Assembly: GCA_021797295.1 (NCBI GenBank)
Contig: JAKAAA010000015.1
Coordinates: 1-15,732 of the forward strand
Origin: Thermoplasmata archaeon
GTDB taxonomy: Archaea > Thermoplasmatota > Thermoplasmata > Thermoplasmatales > Thermoplasmataceae
DNA length: 15,732 nt
Reading direction: 5' to 3'
In this document: piece after piece, positions 1 to 8,033 of the stretch
Layout of the letters: every line of letters starts with the position of its first letter
How positions within the stretch are numbered: position 1 is the stretch's first letter
The notes under the pieces: model-generated
Databases searched by the model: none
What the model saw: only the letters and a program-made list of their open reading frames with translations
What the model was told of the DNA's origin: nothing
Program-made: the position numbers and the translations under genes

Positions 1-5
1 ATTAA

Positions 6-152
6 CACCTCAACGAATTTTATCAGGCTGACCGTAATGGATGTAATAATACTCAATTCAATAAACCCAATATATTCTATATAATTAATACTTACGGTCA
101 ACAAGTTAAATCAATTAAAGTATATGGGCAAAATTCTTTAGGCAAATTATAA
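6..152 (+). pseudogene. Possible C-terminal coding remnant, unidentified
   Basis: This frame is open for 48 codons after an in-frame TAA at 3-5 and closes with TAA at 150-152, nine bases before the next gene. It has no ATG, GTG or TTG start that I could identify. The translated end (…NIFYIINTYGQQV…SLGKL) alternates hydrophobic and polar residues like the last beta strands of a real protein, but I do not recognise a family. It could be the tail of an upstream gene broken by a stop or frameshift, or chance. The rest of bases 1-161 holds nothing else I can support apart from AT-rich sequence before the next ATG. Confidence 0.15.
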
Positions 153-161
153 TAATAATTC

Positions 162-1097
162 ATGACAAAAATTCTTGTTACCCGGCAACTCCCCGGAAAT
201 TATTTAAATGGTCATGAAAATTTTGATATACAGATTTTTTCCGGGAATGGAGATATCCGGCAGTGGCTCCTTTCCAATATAGGAGATGCAGATGGAATAC
301 TCGTAACTCTTAACGAGAAGATTAACAGGGAAATAATTGACCGTGGAATTAAATTGAAGGTTATAAGCACATACAGTGTGGGATTTGACCATATAGATGT
401 TGATTATGCAAAATCCAGAGGAATCACTGTAACCTATACGCCGGAGGTGCTCACTGAGGCTACTGCTGACCTGATATTCGGAATAATGCTTGCAGCGGCA
501 AGAAATATAGTTTCCGGTGACAATTTAATTAGGCATAATGGATGGCAGTCCGGGTGGAAACCGGGATTCATGCTTGGATCTGAGGTTTATGGAAAAACAC
601 TCGGAATAATAGGCATGGGTCGCATAGGAAAGGCTGTGCTTAAACGCTCCACTGGATTTGATATGAAAGCAATCTATTACAGCAGGAACATACATAATGT
701 TGATGCAGATTACGTCGATCTGGATTATCTCCTTTCCGAATCAGATTTTGTTGTAATAGCCCTTGATCTCAATAATGAAACATTCCACTTCATGAACTAT
801 GAAAGAATTTCAAGAATGAAAAAATCGGCATTTCTTATAAACGGTACAAGAGGAAAGGTTGTCAATGAAAAAGACCTTATAAGGGCAATGGAAAATCACA
901 TGATCAGGGGCGCTGCACTGGATGTATTTGAGAATGAGCCTGTAAATAAAAGCAATCCACTTACATCAATGGAAAATGCCGTACTTACACCGCATCTGGG
1001 AAGCGCAACATATGAAACCCGGGATAAAATGGCAGAAACTGCAGTAACAAATCTCTTTAATGTACTGGAGGGGAAAAAACCTCTGTATAAATTATAA
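162..1097 (+). CDS. D-2-hydroxyacid dehydrogenase, glyoxylate/hydroxypyruvate reductase type
   Basis: Cytosolic oxidoreductase of the D-isomer 2-hydroxyacid dehydrogenase family. It probably reduces glyoxylate or hydroxypyruvate to glycolate or D-glycerate. The 311 residues match the usual family length. The dinucleotide-binding loop is GIIGMGRIG at 148-156. The catalytic triad can be placed at Arg230 (INGTRGKVV), Glu259 (DVFENEP) and His278 (TPHLGS), as in human GRHPR. After the second strand of the Rossmann fold the sequence is YYSR (172-175) with no acidic residue, which suggests NADPH rather than NADH; this is inference. The ATG at 162 is the first in frame and gives a normal N-terminal beta strand (MTKILVTR). 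The substrate is not fixed by sequence: D-lactate or other 2-keto acids remain possible. The next gene starts 22 nt downstream but has its own TATA-like element. Confidence 0.88.
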   Translation: MTKILVTRQLPGNYLNGHENFDIQIFSGNGDIRQWLLSNIGDADGILVTLNEKINREIIDRGIKLKVISTYSVGFDHIDVDYAKSRGITVTYTPEVLTEATADLIFGIMLAAARNIVSGDNLIRHNGWQSGWKPGFMLGSEVYGKTLGIIGMGRIGKAVLKRSTGFDMKAIYYSRNIHNVDADYVDLDYLLSESDFVVIALDLNNETFHFMNYERISRMKKSAFLINGTRGKVVNEKDLIRAMENHMIRGAALDVFENEPVNKSNPLTSMENAVLTPHLGSATYETRDKMAETAVTNLFNVLEGKKPLYKL

Positions 1098-1099
1098 TA
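1092..1099 (+). promoter_or_regulatory. TATA-like box before queC
   Basis: TTATAATA lies across the stop codon of the preceding gene, centred about 25 nt before the queC ATG. That is the spacing expected for an archaeal leaderless promoter. No good Shine-Dalgarno is seen in front of queC. Assigned by position and composition only. Confidence 0.35.
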
Positions 1100-1119
1100 G
1101 TTCCTAAACATAAGGTACT

Positions 1120-1839
1120 ATGGATGATAAACGGGCGGTGGTTTTGATATCCGGGGGACTGGATTCTCCAACAGTTCTTGCCTATGCACTGGATCAGGGA
1201 TATACCATATTTCCACTGAGCTTTGAATACGGTCAGAGGCATATTAGAGAAATCCAGAGTTCAGAAAAAATATGCAGTTATTACGGCCTTGAGCTAAAGA
1301 AGATTAATATAAATCTCAGGCAAATAGGAGGTTCAGCACTCACAGATAACATCGAGGTTCCTGAGCGTGGCCTCGATTCAATATCCGGCAGTGTACCTGT
1401 AACCTATGTGCCAGCAAGGAATACCATATTCATCTCACTGGCGGCAGCTTACGGGGAGGTTATAGGGGCAGGCACCATCTTCATAGGAGCCAATGCCATA
1501 GATTATTCTGGATATCCTGACTGCAGGCCGGAATTTTACAATGCCATGGAAAAAACACTAAATCTCGGCACCGAATATGGAATAGAAAATGGATTTAAAA
1601 TCAATGTTCCATTACAGTATCTTACAAAGGGTGATATAGTAAAGCTTGGCAGAAAATTAGGGGTCCCATATGGTCTTACGTGGTCATGCTACAATGGAAG
1701 GGAGAATGCATGCGGAAAATGTGATTCATGCATCCTAAGACTAAAGGGATTCATGGAAGCAGGCGATTTTGACGATATAGAATATGAAGAATACCCGGAT
1801 TTTTATTCCAGGTACCTGAAATCCCATGGAAAACTTTGA
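1120..1839 (+). CDS. queC: 7-cyano-7-deazaguanine synthase QueC
   Basis: Zinc-dependent ATP-using ligase that converts 7-carboxy-7-deazaguanine and ammonia to preQ0. In archaea preQ0 is the precursor of archaeosine at tRNA position 15. The PP-loop motif SGGLDS is at 11-16. The family signatures VPARNTIF (97-104) and GANAIDYSGYPDCRPEF (123-139) follow. The zinc site near the C-terminus is formed by Cys190, Cys198, Cys201 and Cys204 (SCYNGRENACGKCDSC). At 239 residues it is a full-length single-domain member with all key residues present. The start ATG sits 22 nt after the upstream gene's stop. No other preQ0 genes (queD, queE, tgtA, arcS) are in the window. Confidence 0.95.
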   Translation: MDDKRAVVLISGGLDSPTVLAYALDQGYTIFPLSFEYGQRHIREIQSSEKICSYYGLELKKININLRQIGGSALTDNIEVPERGLDSISGSVPVTYVPARNTIFISLAAAYGEVIGAGTIFIGANAIDYSGYPDCRPEFYNAMEKTLNLGTEYGIENGFKINVPLQYLTKGDIVKLGRKLGVPYGLTWSCYNGRENACGKCDSCILRLKGFMEAGDFDDIEYEEYPDFYSRYLKSHGKL

Positions 1840-1844
1840 ACTGA

Positions 1845-1856
1845 AAATATTTAATT
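1845..1856 (+). promoter_or_regulatory. TATA-like box before hemB
   Basis: AAATATTTAATT is centred about 28 nt before the hemB ATG. The only purine-rich stretch nearer the start (GGGG) touches the ATG, too close to be a Shine-Dalgarno, so a leaderless transcript is likely. Assigned by spacing and composition. Confidence 0.35.
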
Positions 1857-1878
1857 AGCCTGAAATGATAATTGGGGT

Positions 1879-2847
1879 ATGTTCCCTGTTGAAAGATTAA
1901 GAAGATACAGATTAAACGGCAATATCAGAAATATGTTCAGGGAGACCAGCATAAATCCTGATAAGCTCATAATGCCGGTCTTTGTTGATGAAACCGAGAA
2001 AAGCAAAACGGCTATTAAATCCATGCCAGGCATTTACCGTTACTCGCTTTCTGAATATGAAAAGTATATAATGCATCTGGAAGAAATCGGTGTCAAGAAC
2101 ATCATAATTTTTGGAATACCGGCCAAAAAGGATTCCTGCGGTACTTCTTCATACGATAAAAATGGCATAGTACAGAGAGCTATTGCATCGGCAAAGAAAA
2201 ACACGTCACTGAATACTATAGCGGACCTCTGCCTCTGCGAGTATACAGATACAGGCCACTGCGGTGTAATAGAGAATGCCTATGTAAATAACGATAAAAC
2301 CCTTGAAATTTATGGAAAGGAAGCAGTTAGCTATGCAGATGCGGGAGTGGATATGGTGGCGCCATCGGGGATGATGGATGGGCAGGTTGGTGCCATAAGG
2401 AATGCCCTGGATAATGAAGGATTTATCAATACACTGATCATGGCATACAGCTCAAAATTCGCATCAAATCTTTACGGTCCATTCAGGGATGCAGCAGATT
2501 CGACTCCCCAGTTCGGGGACAGGAAGAGCTACCAGATGGATTACCATAACGGCGATGAGGCCATGAGAGAGATAGGTCTGGATGTACAGGAGGGAGCAGA
2601 TGTTATAATGGTAAAACCAGCATTATTCTACCTTGACATGATTTACAGAGCAAAGGAATATTATAATATGCCTCTTGCAACATATATGGTCAGTGGTGAG
2701 TACAGTATGATCAAAAATGCAATATCATCTGGGCTTCTGGCCCCTGACACTGCAGTTGAGGCATTAACATCCTTATTCAGGGCAGGCTCTGACTTAGTGA
2801 TAACCTATTTTGCGGAGGATTATATAGCAAATCATGGTAAGTTCTGA
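1879..2847 (+). CDS. hemB: Delta-aminolevulinic acid dehydratase (porphobilinogen synthase)
   Basis: Condenses two 5-aminolevulinate molecules to porphobilinogen, the first common step of tetrapyrrole (heme, siroheme) synthesis, in the cytosol. The 322 residues are normal for the family. The two Schiff-base lysines are Lys193 (AYSSKFAS) and Lys246 (IMVKPALFYLD). The catalytic zinc site is Cys118, Cys120 and Cys128 (DLCLCEYTDTGHCG), so this is the zinc-dependent type, not the magnesium-only type with aspartates. The N-terminal FPVERLRRYR and LIMPVFVDE blocks are typical. No other heme-pathway gene is adjacent. Its last 71 bases are also read on the other strand as the tail of the convergent GT-C gene. 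The hemB C-terminus itself looks ordinary, so it is the other gene that has extended. Confidence 0.97.
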   Translation: MFPVERLRRYRLNGNIRNMFRETSINPDKLIMPVFVDETEKSKTAIKSMPGIYRYSLSEYEKYIMHLEEIGVKNIIIFGIPAKKDSCGTSSYDKNGIVQRAIASAKKNTSLNTIADLCLCEYTDTGHCGVIENAYVNNDKTLEIYGKEAVSYADAGVDMVAPSGMMDGQVGAIRNALDNEGFINTLIMAYSSKFASNLYGPFRDAADSTPQFGDRKSYQMDYHNGDEAMREIGLDVQEGADVIMVKPALFYLDMIYRAKEYYNMPLATYMVSGEYSMIKNAISSGLLAPDTAVEALTSLFRAGSDLVITYFAEDYIANHGKF

Positions 2848-4624
2848 CATTCCAATCTATTATCCTGTATGCGGCAGACCCCTGTACAGTACCATTGTAT
2901 GCTATTAAATCCAGCGTTATATTATCCGGAATTGTTTCCCCACGAACAGGGTAAAGCATGATACTGGATGTTCCATCTTTTATTATATTTCCCGAGTAGT
3001 TGAAAAGAAGTCCATTATAATTTGTTTCATTTATTATTCCCCTGAAGTAAATGGCTTCAGGCTCAGCGCCAGTGTATGTTACGTTTACCATTATTGCACT
3101 AGCATTTCCATGGCTTACAATCATATATACGGAATCTATTTTTACTGTATCGTGTGTGGTGTCATTATAATAGGCACCTATAACCATGACAGCTATTAAT
3201 ATTGCTACAGCGTATGCAGCATAACGTTTCAATGCCTTTTTGTCTATGGCAAGCTTCCGTTTATAATCTATGTCCTCTATGGAGAGCACAGATATGATAG
3301 GCCAGAATGCCACATATGTGATAAGGAGCCTGTAGTTGAATATCATAATAAATAATGGAAAAACGAATAGGGTGAATTTCAATGTGTCATAATGTATGAC
3401 ATACATTGCGAGGAAGAAGAGGAATGAAATCACCAGAATTGCTGTAAAAAATCCAGCAGGCAAATGAACAAAATTCAGGAAGGAGAGCTGTGATGGCCCG
3501 AAGCCTATCCCGATTAAATCCATGGTTTCGGATGACAATATGTTCCTGAAATATAACACCGGAGATCTTAAAATGAAATAACCATTTATTGCCATGATCA
3601 GTATAAATGCAGAGAGCGTCCACTTAAACGCTTCTCTTAATCCCCTTTCTCTATAAATCATGTAGAACATGAAAGGGAATATGAAGGCAGGGAACTGCTT
3701 TGCGGATAATGAGAGCCCGAAGAATAATCCGGAGTAAACTGGTTTTTCTCTGAAGTAATATGAAGCCATAAGGAATACAACCCATACAAGTCCTACAAGG
3801 GAGAATGCCGCGCTGTAAATGAATATAACATTGAGCAAAATAGAAAGCATGGCATACAACGCAATCTTCTTATCCCTGAATTTCTGATATATAAATATAA
3901 AAGGAATGAATGATATTATAGATATTATTAAATTTGCAAATTTTCCAGCATAGACATATGGTATATAGATAAGAAATGCCAGGGCCGGGTATCCGAGCAA
4001 TGTGATATCTTTTCCTGACATAGTTGGGGTGACGTTCAGATCAAGATTAAAGGTTTTAAAATAGGAGAATACGTCTGCAGTTACTGCCGGATTATATGGA
4101 TTGAAGCCCTCAAGGAATTTCATGGCAGAATAGAGGTCTATTAGGAATTCATCTGTTGGTTCAAATACAAATATTACAGAAATTACAGACACTGTTATAA
4201 GAAATATTATGGCTATTATGATATATGCCGGTCTGGAAATGGCAGTTTTCCCCCTGAGAAAATCATACATAGATGGATTTTTATAAAATTTGTAGGAAAC
4301 AAGAAGCAATGATGTGGTGGCAAGTATCAAAAGCATGATTTTTAAAATCATATCTGCTACTACCATATCTATAGTCATGTCAATGAGAAGCATCAAGGAG
4401 TAAACGAATGTCTGCAGGTACACATTACCGAATTTGATGTATCCGTTCAAATTTGATATTACCAGAATGACAGCAGAAATTAATAGCAGCACAGTCTCCA
4501 GAACTATGGCATATATATTGAGATACCCGAAGAGACCGTACGAAATGAAAGCACCCATGATTAGAACAGTGGCAATCTCATTCATTATTATCCGTTGAAG
4601 CCTGTCCTCCCCTTCTTTTTCCAT
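2777..4624 (-). CDS. Polytopic membrane glycosyltransferase-like protein (GT-C type)
   Basis: Integral membrane protein of 615 residues (ATG at 4624) with roughly a dozen hydrophobic segments through about residue 482, then an extracytoplasmic C-terminal domain. The first large outer loop carries TDEFLIDLYSAMKFLEG then NPYNP (about 157-178), the acidic motif plus 'NPY' layout seen in GT-C enzymes that use polyprenyl-phosphate sugars. SAKQFPAFIFPF (about 307-318) resembles the GT87/DUF2029-like 'K-x-x-P' segment. The C-terminal domain holds six N-glycosylation sequons (Asn506, 514, 532, 542, 568, 577), which fits an exported glycosylated domain. A TTG at 4636 would add four residues and overlap the upstream stop. 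The ATG, one base after that stop, is preferred. It is co-transcribed with the GtrA-type gene. About the last 22 residues are encoded antisense to hemB. Donor, acceptor and exact family are unknown. Confidence 0.65.
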   Translation of the reverse strand: MEKEGEDRLQRIIMNEIATVLIMGAFISYGLFGYLNIYAIVLETVLLLISAVILVISNLNGYIKFGNVYLQTFVYSLMLLIDMTIDMVVADMILKIMLLILATTSLLLVSYKFYKNPSMYDFLRGKTAISRPAYIIIAIIFLITVSVISVIFVFEPTDEFLIDLYSAMKFLEGFNPYNPAVTADVFSYFKTFNLDLNVTPTMSGKDITLLGYPALAFLIYIPYVYAGKFANLIISIISFIPFIFIYQKFRDKKIALYAMLSILLNVIFIYSAAFSLVGLVWVVFLMASYYFREKPVYSGLFFGLSLSAKQFPAFIFPFMFYMIYRERGLREAFKWTLSAFILIMAINGYFILRSPVLYFRNILSSETMDLIGIGFGPSQLSFLNFVHLPAGFFTAILVISFLFFLAMYVIHYDTLKFTLFVFPLFIMIFNYRLLITYVAFWPIISVLSIEDIDYKRKLAIDKKALKRYAAYAVAILIAVMVIGAYYNDTTHDTVKIDSVYMIVSHGNASAIMVNVTYTGAEPEAIYFRGIINETNYNGLLFNYSGNIIKDGTSSIMLYPVRGETIPDNITLDLIAYNGTVQGSAAYRIIDWNVRTYHDLLYNPPQNRLSLSQSLP

Positions 4625-4625
4625 A

Positions 4626-5402
4626 CTACCACACAATTAAAGTTGCAGTTGTATAAGTAATTATAAACGCAACAAGTATGCCAAGGAAATCGGCTACATA
4701 TATGTTTGTTTTATAAAATATGGCAGAATAATAAACCCCCAGATTTGCACCGAAACCTATTAGATTAAAGGCGTTGTACTTTGCGAGTCTCATATAGAAA
4801 TGGCCCCTTCCCCGGAATGTGTACCTGTTATTAAGTACGAAGTTCCAGATAATGGATATTTCAATTGCCGGAAGGATACTCAAATCCCTGCCCAGAACGC
4901 TATGCAACATCAGGAGTATAACCTCGTTAACCACAACGCCCGATATGCCCACAATAATATATTTGAACATATTTCCCCTTTTAATTGTAAGGTCCAGAAA
5001 ATCTCTGAATGTAATTGTTTCACTGCATTTTATACCTGTATTCACGATATTATACTGAAAGCTCCTATTTTTCAAAAGCATTGCATTCCCTAGAATCATA
5101 TTTTTTCCCTGCTCTGGTGTCATATTCTTTGACAGCAGATAATCATAGGCATTTTTGGAATAAATAGTTCCAAATGGAAGTATCTTACCCCTTTTTATAG
5201 ATAACGATAATTTTATGAGAATTCCATAGATGAATACCAGTACCCCCTGTTTTCCAAAAAGTAATATAAAATCATTATTGTCAGAATAGGCTGAACTGAC
5301 AATGGCATCACGTTTTTCATCCTCTATTTTGACGTTTGATATCAATATATAGTCAAAATCATCATTGTATGTCGCTTTGCCATTTCTATATTTCTGAATC
5401 AT
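4626..5402 (-). CDS. GtrA-family membrane protein with degenerate glycosyltransferase-like N-terminus
   Basis: The C-terminal part (about 146-258) is a GtrA domain: FKYIIVGISGVVVNEVILL, then the hallmark WNFVLNNRYTF (186-196), with four membrane segments at about 147-167, 174-192, 208-228 and 236-257. GtrA proteins are thought to help move or present lipid-linked sugars. Residues 1-145 are soluble apart from one hydrophobic stretch (about 53-68) and resemble the later half of a family-2 glycosyltransferase of the dolichyl-phosphate-sugar synthase kind (FDYILIS…, ILPFGTIYSKNAYDYL at 74-89). No N-terminal nucleotide-binding strand and no clear DxD are visible, so catalysis is doubtful. GT2-GtrA fusions are known; a shortened GT2 part is the odd feature here. 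First gene of a two-gene operon with the GT-C protein, divergent from the P450. Confidence 0.7.
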   Translation of the reverse strand: MIQKYRNGKATYNDDFDYILISNVKIEDEKRDAIVSSAYSDNNDFILLFGKQGVLVFIYGILIKLSLSIKRGKILPFGTIYSKNAYDYLLSKNMTPEQGKNMILGNAMLLKNRSFQYNIVNTGIKCSETITFRDFLDLTIKRGNMFKYIIVGISGVVVNEVILLMLHSVLGRDLSILPAIEISIIWNFVLNNRYTFRGRGHFYMRLAKYNAFNLIGFGANLGVYYSAIFYKTNIYVADFLGILVAFIITYTTATLIVW

Positions 5403-5425
5403 CTAAGAAGGGAATAATACAATCC

Positions 5426-5438
5426 TTTTTATTTTTAT
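5426..5438 (-). promoter_or_regulatory. TATA-like box before the GtrA/GT-C operon
   Basis: Read on the minus strand the element is AATAAAAATAAAA, centred about 29 nt before the ATG at 5402. It shares the 109 nt divergent region 5403-5511 with the P450 promoter. Assigned by spacing and composition only. Confidence 0.3.
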
Positions 5439-5484
5439 TGATTGAAAAAATAGGGTTTGTGTTCCTAAGTAATATCAATAAATC

Positions 5485-5491
5485 TAATATA
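5485..5491 (+). promoter_or_regulatory. TATA-like box before the P450 gene
   Basis: TAATATA is centred about 24 nt before the ATG at 5512, the leaderless spacing seen elsewhere in the window. There is no Shine-Dalgarno between the box and the start. Confidence 0.4.
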
Positions 5492-5511
5492 CATCCTGAA
5501 TATCTTAATTA

Positions 5512-6663
5512 ATGGATATACCGGATTATACTGATGAGCCTTTTGAATGGTATAAAAAAATGAGGAAAGAATCACCCATAATTAGATCCGGAAATACAAT
5601 TCACGTCTTCAAATATATGGATATCTCTGAAGTACTATCAAATTACTATGTTTATTCTTCCCAGTTCAGGGATCTTTTAGGCGGAGAACTGGCAGAAATG
5701 ATGAACCAGAAAACAAGCCCGAGCATACTTATACTGGACCCGCCTATACATACTATCCTGAGAAATCTAGTAAGCGATGCTTTCACCCCTGCAACAATAG
5801 AACCATACAGGGGAAAAATAAGAAAAATAGCATCCAGACTAGTTGAAAATATGAAAGATATGGAATGGCAGGATGCTGTAACAGAGTTTTCCTATTTGCT
5901 GCCAATTACTGTTATTTCTGAAATGCTCGGTGTTCCAGAATCAGATTCAAACTTTTTCAGGGAATGGTCTGATAAACTGGCCACATCACTGGGAAGAGAA
6001 CCTGATATTGAAACTCAATATGAGATGGCAGATTATTTCTACGGAAAGATTGACAGGGAGGGACGGAGAAATAATCTTATAAGCAGGCTTTCACGAGTCG
6101 AGATAGAAGGCAGACAGCTCTCGGATAGAGAAATAGCAGGCTTTGCCATACTTTTACTTGTGGCAGGAAATGAAACTACCACAAATCTGATTACAAATGC
6201 TTTTCTGTCGATCCATGAATCCACTGGAATGTACAGTAACATCAGGAATAATCCTAGCATTATACCATCCGTTGTTGAGGAAACACTCAGATACAGGTCA
6301 CCTGTCCAGTCAACCAGGCGTTATGCAAAGGTTGATACAGAACTAAATGGAATCGAAATTTTGAAGGATGATATACTAAATCTTTATCTTGGTTCTGCCA
6401 ACAGGGATGAAAGTATATTCCAAAGAGGCGAAATTTTCGATCCTTACCGGGCAACAAAAAGGCATATGGCCTTCGGACAGGGAATACATTTCTGCCTGGG
6501 CGCATCTCTTGCTAGACTTGAAGCCCAGATTGCACTGGAAGAGTTTTCAAGAAATATAGTTTCTTATGATGTTGAAACTCCAAAACCTGTGGACAGGATC
6601 GATAGCGATATACTGTACGGATTCAGAAAATTGTTGATAAAGCCTGAATTCAAAAAAATGTGA
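5512..6663 (+). CDS. Cytochrome P450 monooxygenase
   Basis: Soluble heme-thiolate monooxygenase of 383 residues, short as in archaeal P450s (CYP119, CYP231 type), with no membrane anchor. The I-helix oxygen-activation motif is AGNETTT (218-224, Glu221-Thr222). The K-helix ExxR is Glu257-Thr-Leu-Arg260. The heme loop FGQGIHFCLGASLAR (321-335) gives Cys328 as axial ligand. The conserved 'DPPIHTILRNLVSDAFTP' block (76-93) of the C helix is present, with His80 where bacterial P450s have the DPPxHxxxR motif. All catalytic elements are intact. Substrate cannot be read from sequence. No ferredoxin, ferredoxin reductase or substrate-pathway gene is adjacent; an MFS transporter follows after 105 nt under its own promoter. 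The ATG at 5512 is the first in frame and fits the family N-terminus. Confidence 0.95.
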   Translation: MDIPDYTDEPFEWYKKMRKESPIIRSGNTIHVFKYMDISEVLSNYYVYSSQFRDLLGGELAEMMNQKTSPSILILDPPIHTILRNLVSDAFTPATIEPYRGKIRKIASRLVENMKDMEWQDAVTEFSYLLPITVISEMLGVPESDSNFFREWSDKLATSLGREPDIETQYEMADYFYGKIDREGRRNNLISRLSRVEIEGRQLSDREIAGFAILLLVAGNETTTNLITNAFLSIHESTGMYSNIRNNPSIIPSVVEETLRYRSPVQSTRRYAKVDTELNGIEILKDDILNLYLGSANRDESIFQRGEIFDPYRATKRHMAFGQGIHFCLGASLARLEAQIALEEFSRNIVSYDVETPKPVDRIDSDILYGFRKLLIKPEFKKM

Positions 6664-6672
6664 AAATTTTAT

Positions 6673-6715
6673 AGCAGGCATTTCAAAAATAAGGGCAGAC
6701 CTCCTGCTTTTAAAG
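6673..6715 (+). terminator. Possible hairpin and T-tract after the P450 gene
   Basis: AGCAGG (6673-6678) and CCTGCT (6703-6708) are complementary and the second arm runs into TTTT. A smaller alternative is GCAG (6695-6698) with CTGC (6704-6707). Archaeal termination often needs only a T-tract, so the hairpin may be incidental. Confidence 0.25.
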
Positions 6716-6742
6716 TTAAATTTTGCGTTTAAACCCAAGGAC

Positions 6743-6750
6743 TTTATAAA
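6743..6750 (+). promoter_or_regulatory. TATA box before the MFS gene
   Basis: TTTATAAA, the best archaeal TATA match in the window, is centred about 22 nt before the ATG at 6769. This supports a separate leaderless transcript for the transporter instead of read-through from the P450. Confidence 0.5.
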
Positions 6751-6768
6751 ATTGTGCACTGAACTTTT

Positions 6769-7944
6769 ATGAACAAACAGGTTCCCGGCAAAAGGTTGTT
6801 TATCCTCTATTCTGTAATTTTGATTCTCATGGCAATATCAATGCGAAGCACGAACAATATGGTTGTTACCACGGTTCCCTTGTACTCAAAATATATTCTG
6901 AATTTTTCGTATATAGGAACGGCACTGGTTACAGCAATAATATATCTGGGAACTGTTCTTGCTACTTCTTTCATCAATCCACTCATGGGCTCCGTTTTGA
7001 GGAAGAGAATGTTTATAGCAACAAATTTTGCATTAACTGGACTGATGATATCCTATTATTTTTCCGGGGATATAAGCGTATTCATAATATCATTTGTAAT
7101 AGGATTGGCATACGGCATAATATTGCCTAACATTGTAACATCTGCTACGTTGTATCCTGATAAAACAGGCAGAGAGAGGCTTCTGGGAATATATTCAGTG
7201 GGACTGAGTTTCAGTCTGGTGTTCGGGCCAAGTCTTGAAACCTATCTATTAACGATAATAAGTTACAGAACATTATTTTTATTCTTCGCACCTCTGGGCC
7301 TTATAGGTATAGTTACATCATTCTTCATGGAATTCCCGGAAAATAAAAAAGAGACGCATGGTAGATTCATTAGAAAAAATAAGGGATTTATTTCTTCCAT
7401 ACTCACAATTACCACATATAACGTTCCATTTGCCGCCCTGACAGTTTTTCTTGCAATATTTGCTGAGACAAGATTCCATGTCAGCAGCTATATGGCATAT
7501 TTACCGTTTGTTTTCTTCTTTGCTGTCTCCATGGTAACCAGAATGTATATTAGTATCAGGCCATTTAAAAATCTCAGAATACCGCTTATATTTGCCCCTG
7601 TAATAACCGTTTTTGCACTTGTAATGTTTCCCTTTCTGCCAAATTACATAGCTTTTGTTGCCGTGATGATGCTGCTGGGAATTCCACATGGATCAATATT
7701 CCCTGTATCGACAGTAGAAATTTCAAGGGGGTCAACTATTGAAGAAAGGAACGCAGTGAATTCTTATTATTATTCTTATAATATGAGTCTCTTCATGGTA
7801 ATACCATTAATATTTGCGGCAATAATTCCCTATATAGGCTTTGAAAAAACATTTGCACTGTTAACAATACCTGTGCTAATATCAATGGCCATAATCTATA
7901 GGAAATACTGGAAGGATGATGATCTTCTTGGTCCTCAAAAATAG
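6769..7944 (+). CDS. Major facilitator superfamily transporter
   Basis: Integral membrane protein of 391 residues with about twelve hydrophobic segments in two six-helix halves, split by a hydrophilic, basic central loop (about residues 191-208: EFPENKKETHGRFIRKNK). A basic loop after the second helix (GSVLRKRMF, about 74-82) corresponds to the MFS A-motif position between helices 2 and 3. IVTSATLYPDKTGRERLLGIYSVG (as pieces around 122-144) resembles the loop and helix 5 of drug:proton-antiporter-like members. The protein ends with a charged cytosolic tail (YRKYWKDDD). Substrate is unknown; sugar, drug or organic-acid transport are all possible. It sits downstream of a P450 on the same strand, but its own TATA box means a functional link is only a guess. 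It converges on the glutamate synthase operon with 89 nt between them. Confidence 0.82.
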   Translation: MNKQVPGKRLFILYSVILILMAISMRSTNNMVVTTVPLYSKYILNFSYIGTALVTAIIYLGTVLATSFINPLMGSVLRKRMFIATNFALTGLMISYYFSGDISVFIISFVIGLAYGIILPNIVTSATLYPDKTGRERLLGIYSVGLSFSLVFGPSLETYLLTIISYRTLFLFFAPLGLIGIVTSFFMEFPENKKETHGRFIRKNKGFISSILTITTYNVPFAALTVFLAIFAETRFHVSSYMAYLPFVFFFAVSMVTRMYISIRPFKNLRIPLIFAPVITVFALVMFPFLPNYIAFVAVMMLLGIPHGSIFPVSTVEISRGSTIEERNAVNSYYYSYNMSLFMVIPLIFAAIIPYIGFEKTFALLTIPVLISMAIIYRKYWKDDDLLGPQK

Positions 7945-8033
7945 ATACAAAATTGTAAAAACGACTTATTTTTAAAATAACTAAAATTTCAAGTTATGCT
8001 AAAAGAAATTAGATAGTTTTTATCTTCCAGCAA
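7945..8033. terminator. Convergent intergenic region with T-tracts
   Basis: The gap between the MFS stop and the end of the glutamate synthase operon holds TTATTTTT (plus strand, about 7964-7972) and, on the opposite strand, A/T-rich sequence without a strong stem. T-rich tracts are the usual archaeal termination signal, so both transcripts could end here. No gene is seen. Confidence 0.3.

Noticed and set aside
4622..4636. TTG at 4636 as the start of the GT-C gene
   Set aside because: It would overlap the upstream stop and add only four residues; an ATG at 4624, one base after that stop, is the better start.
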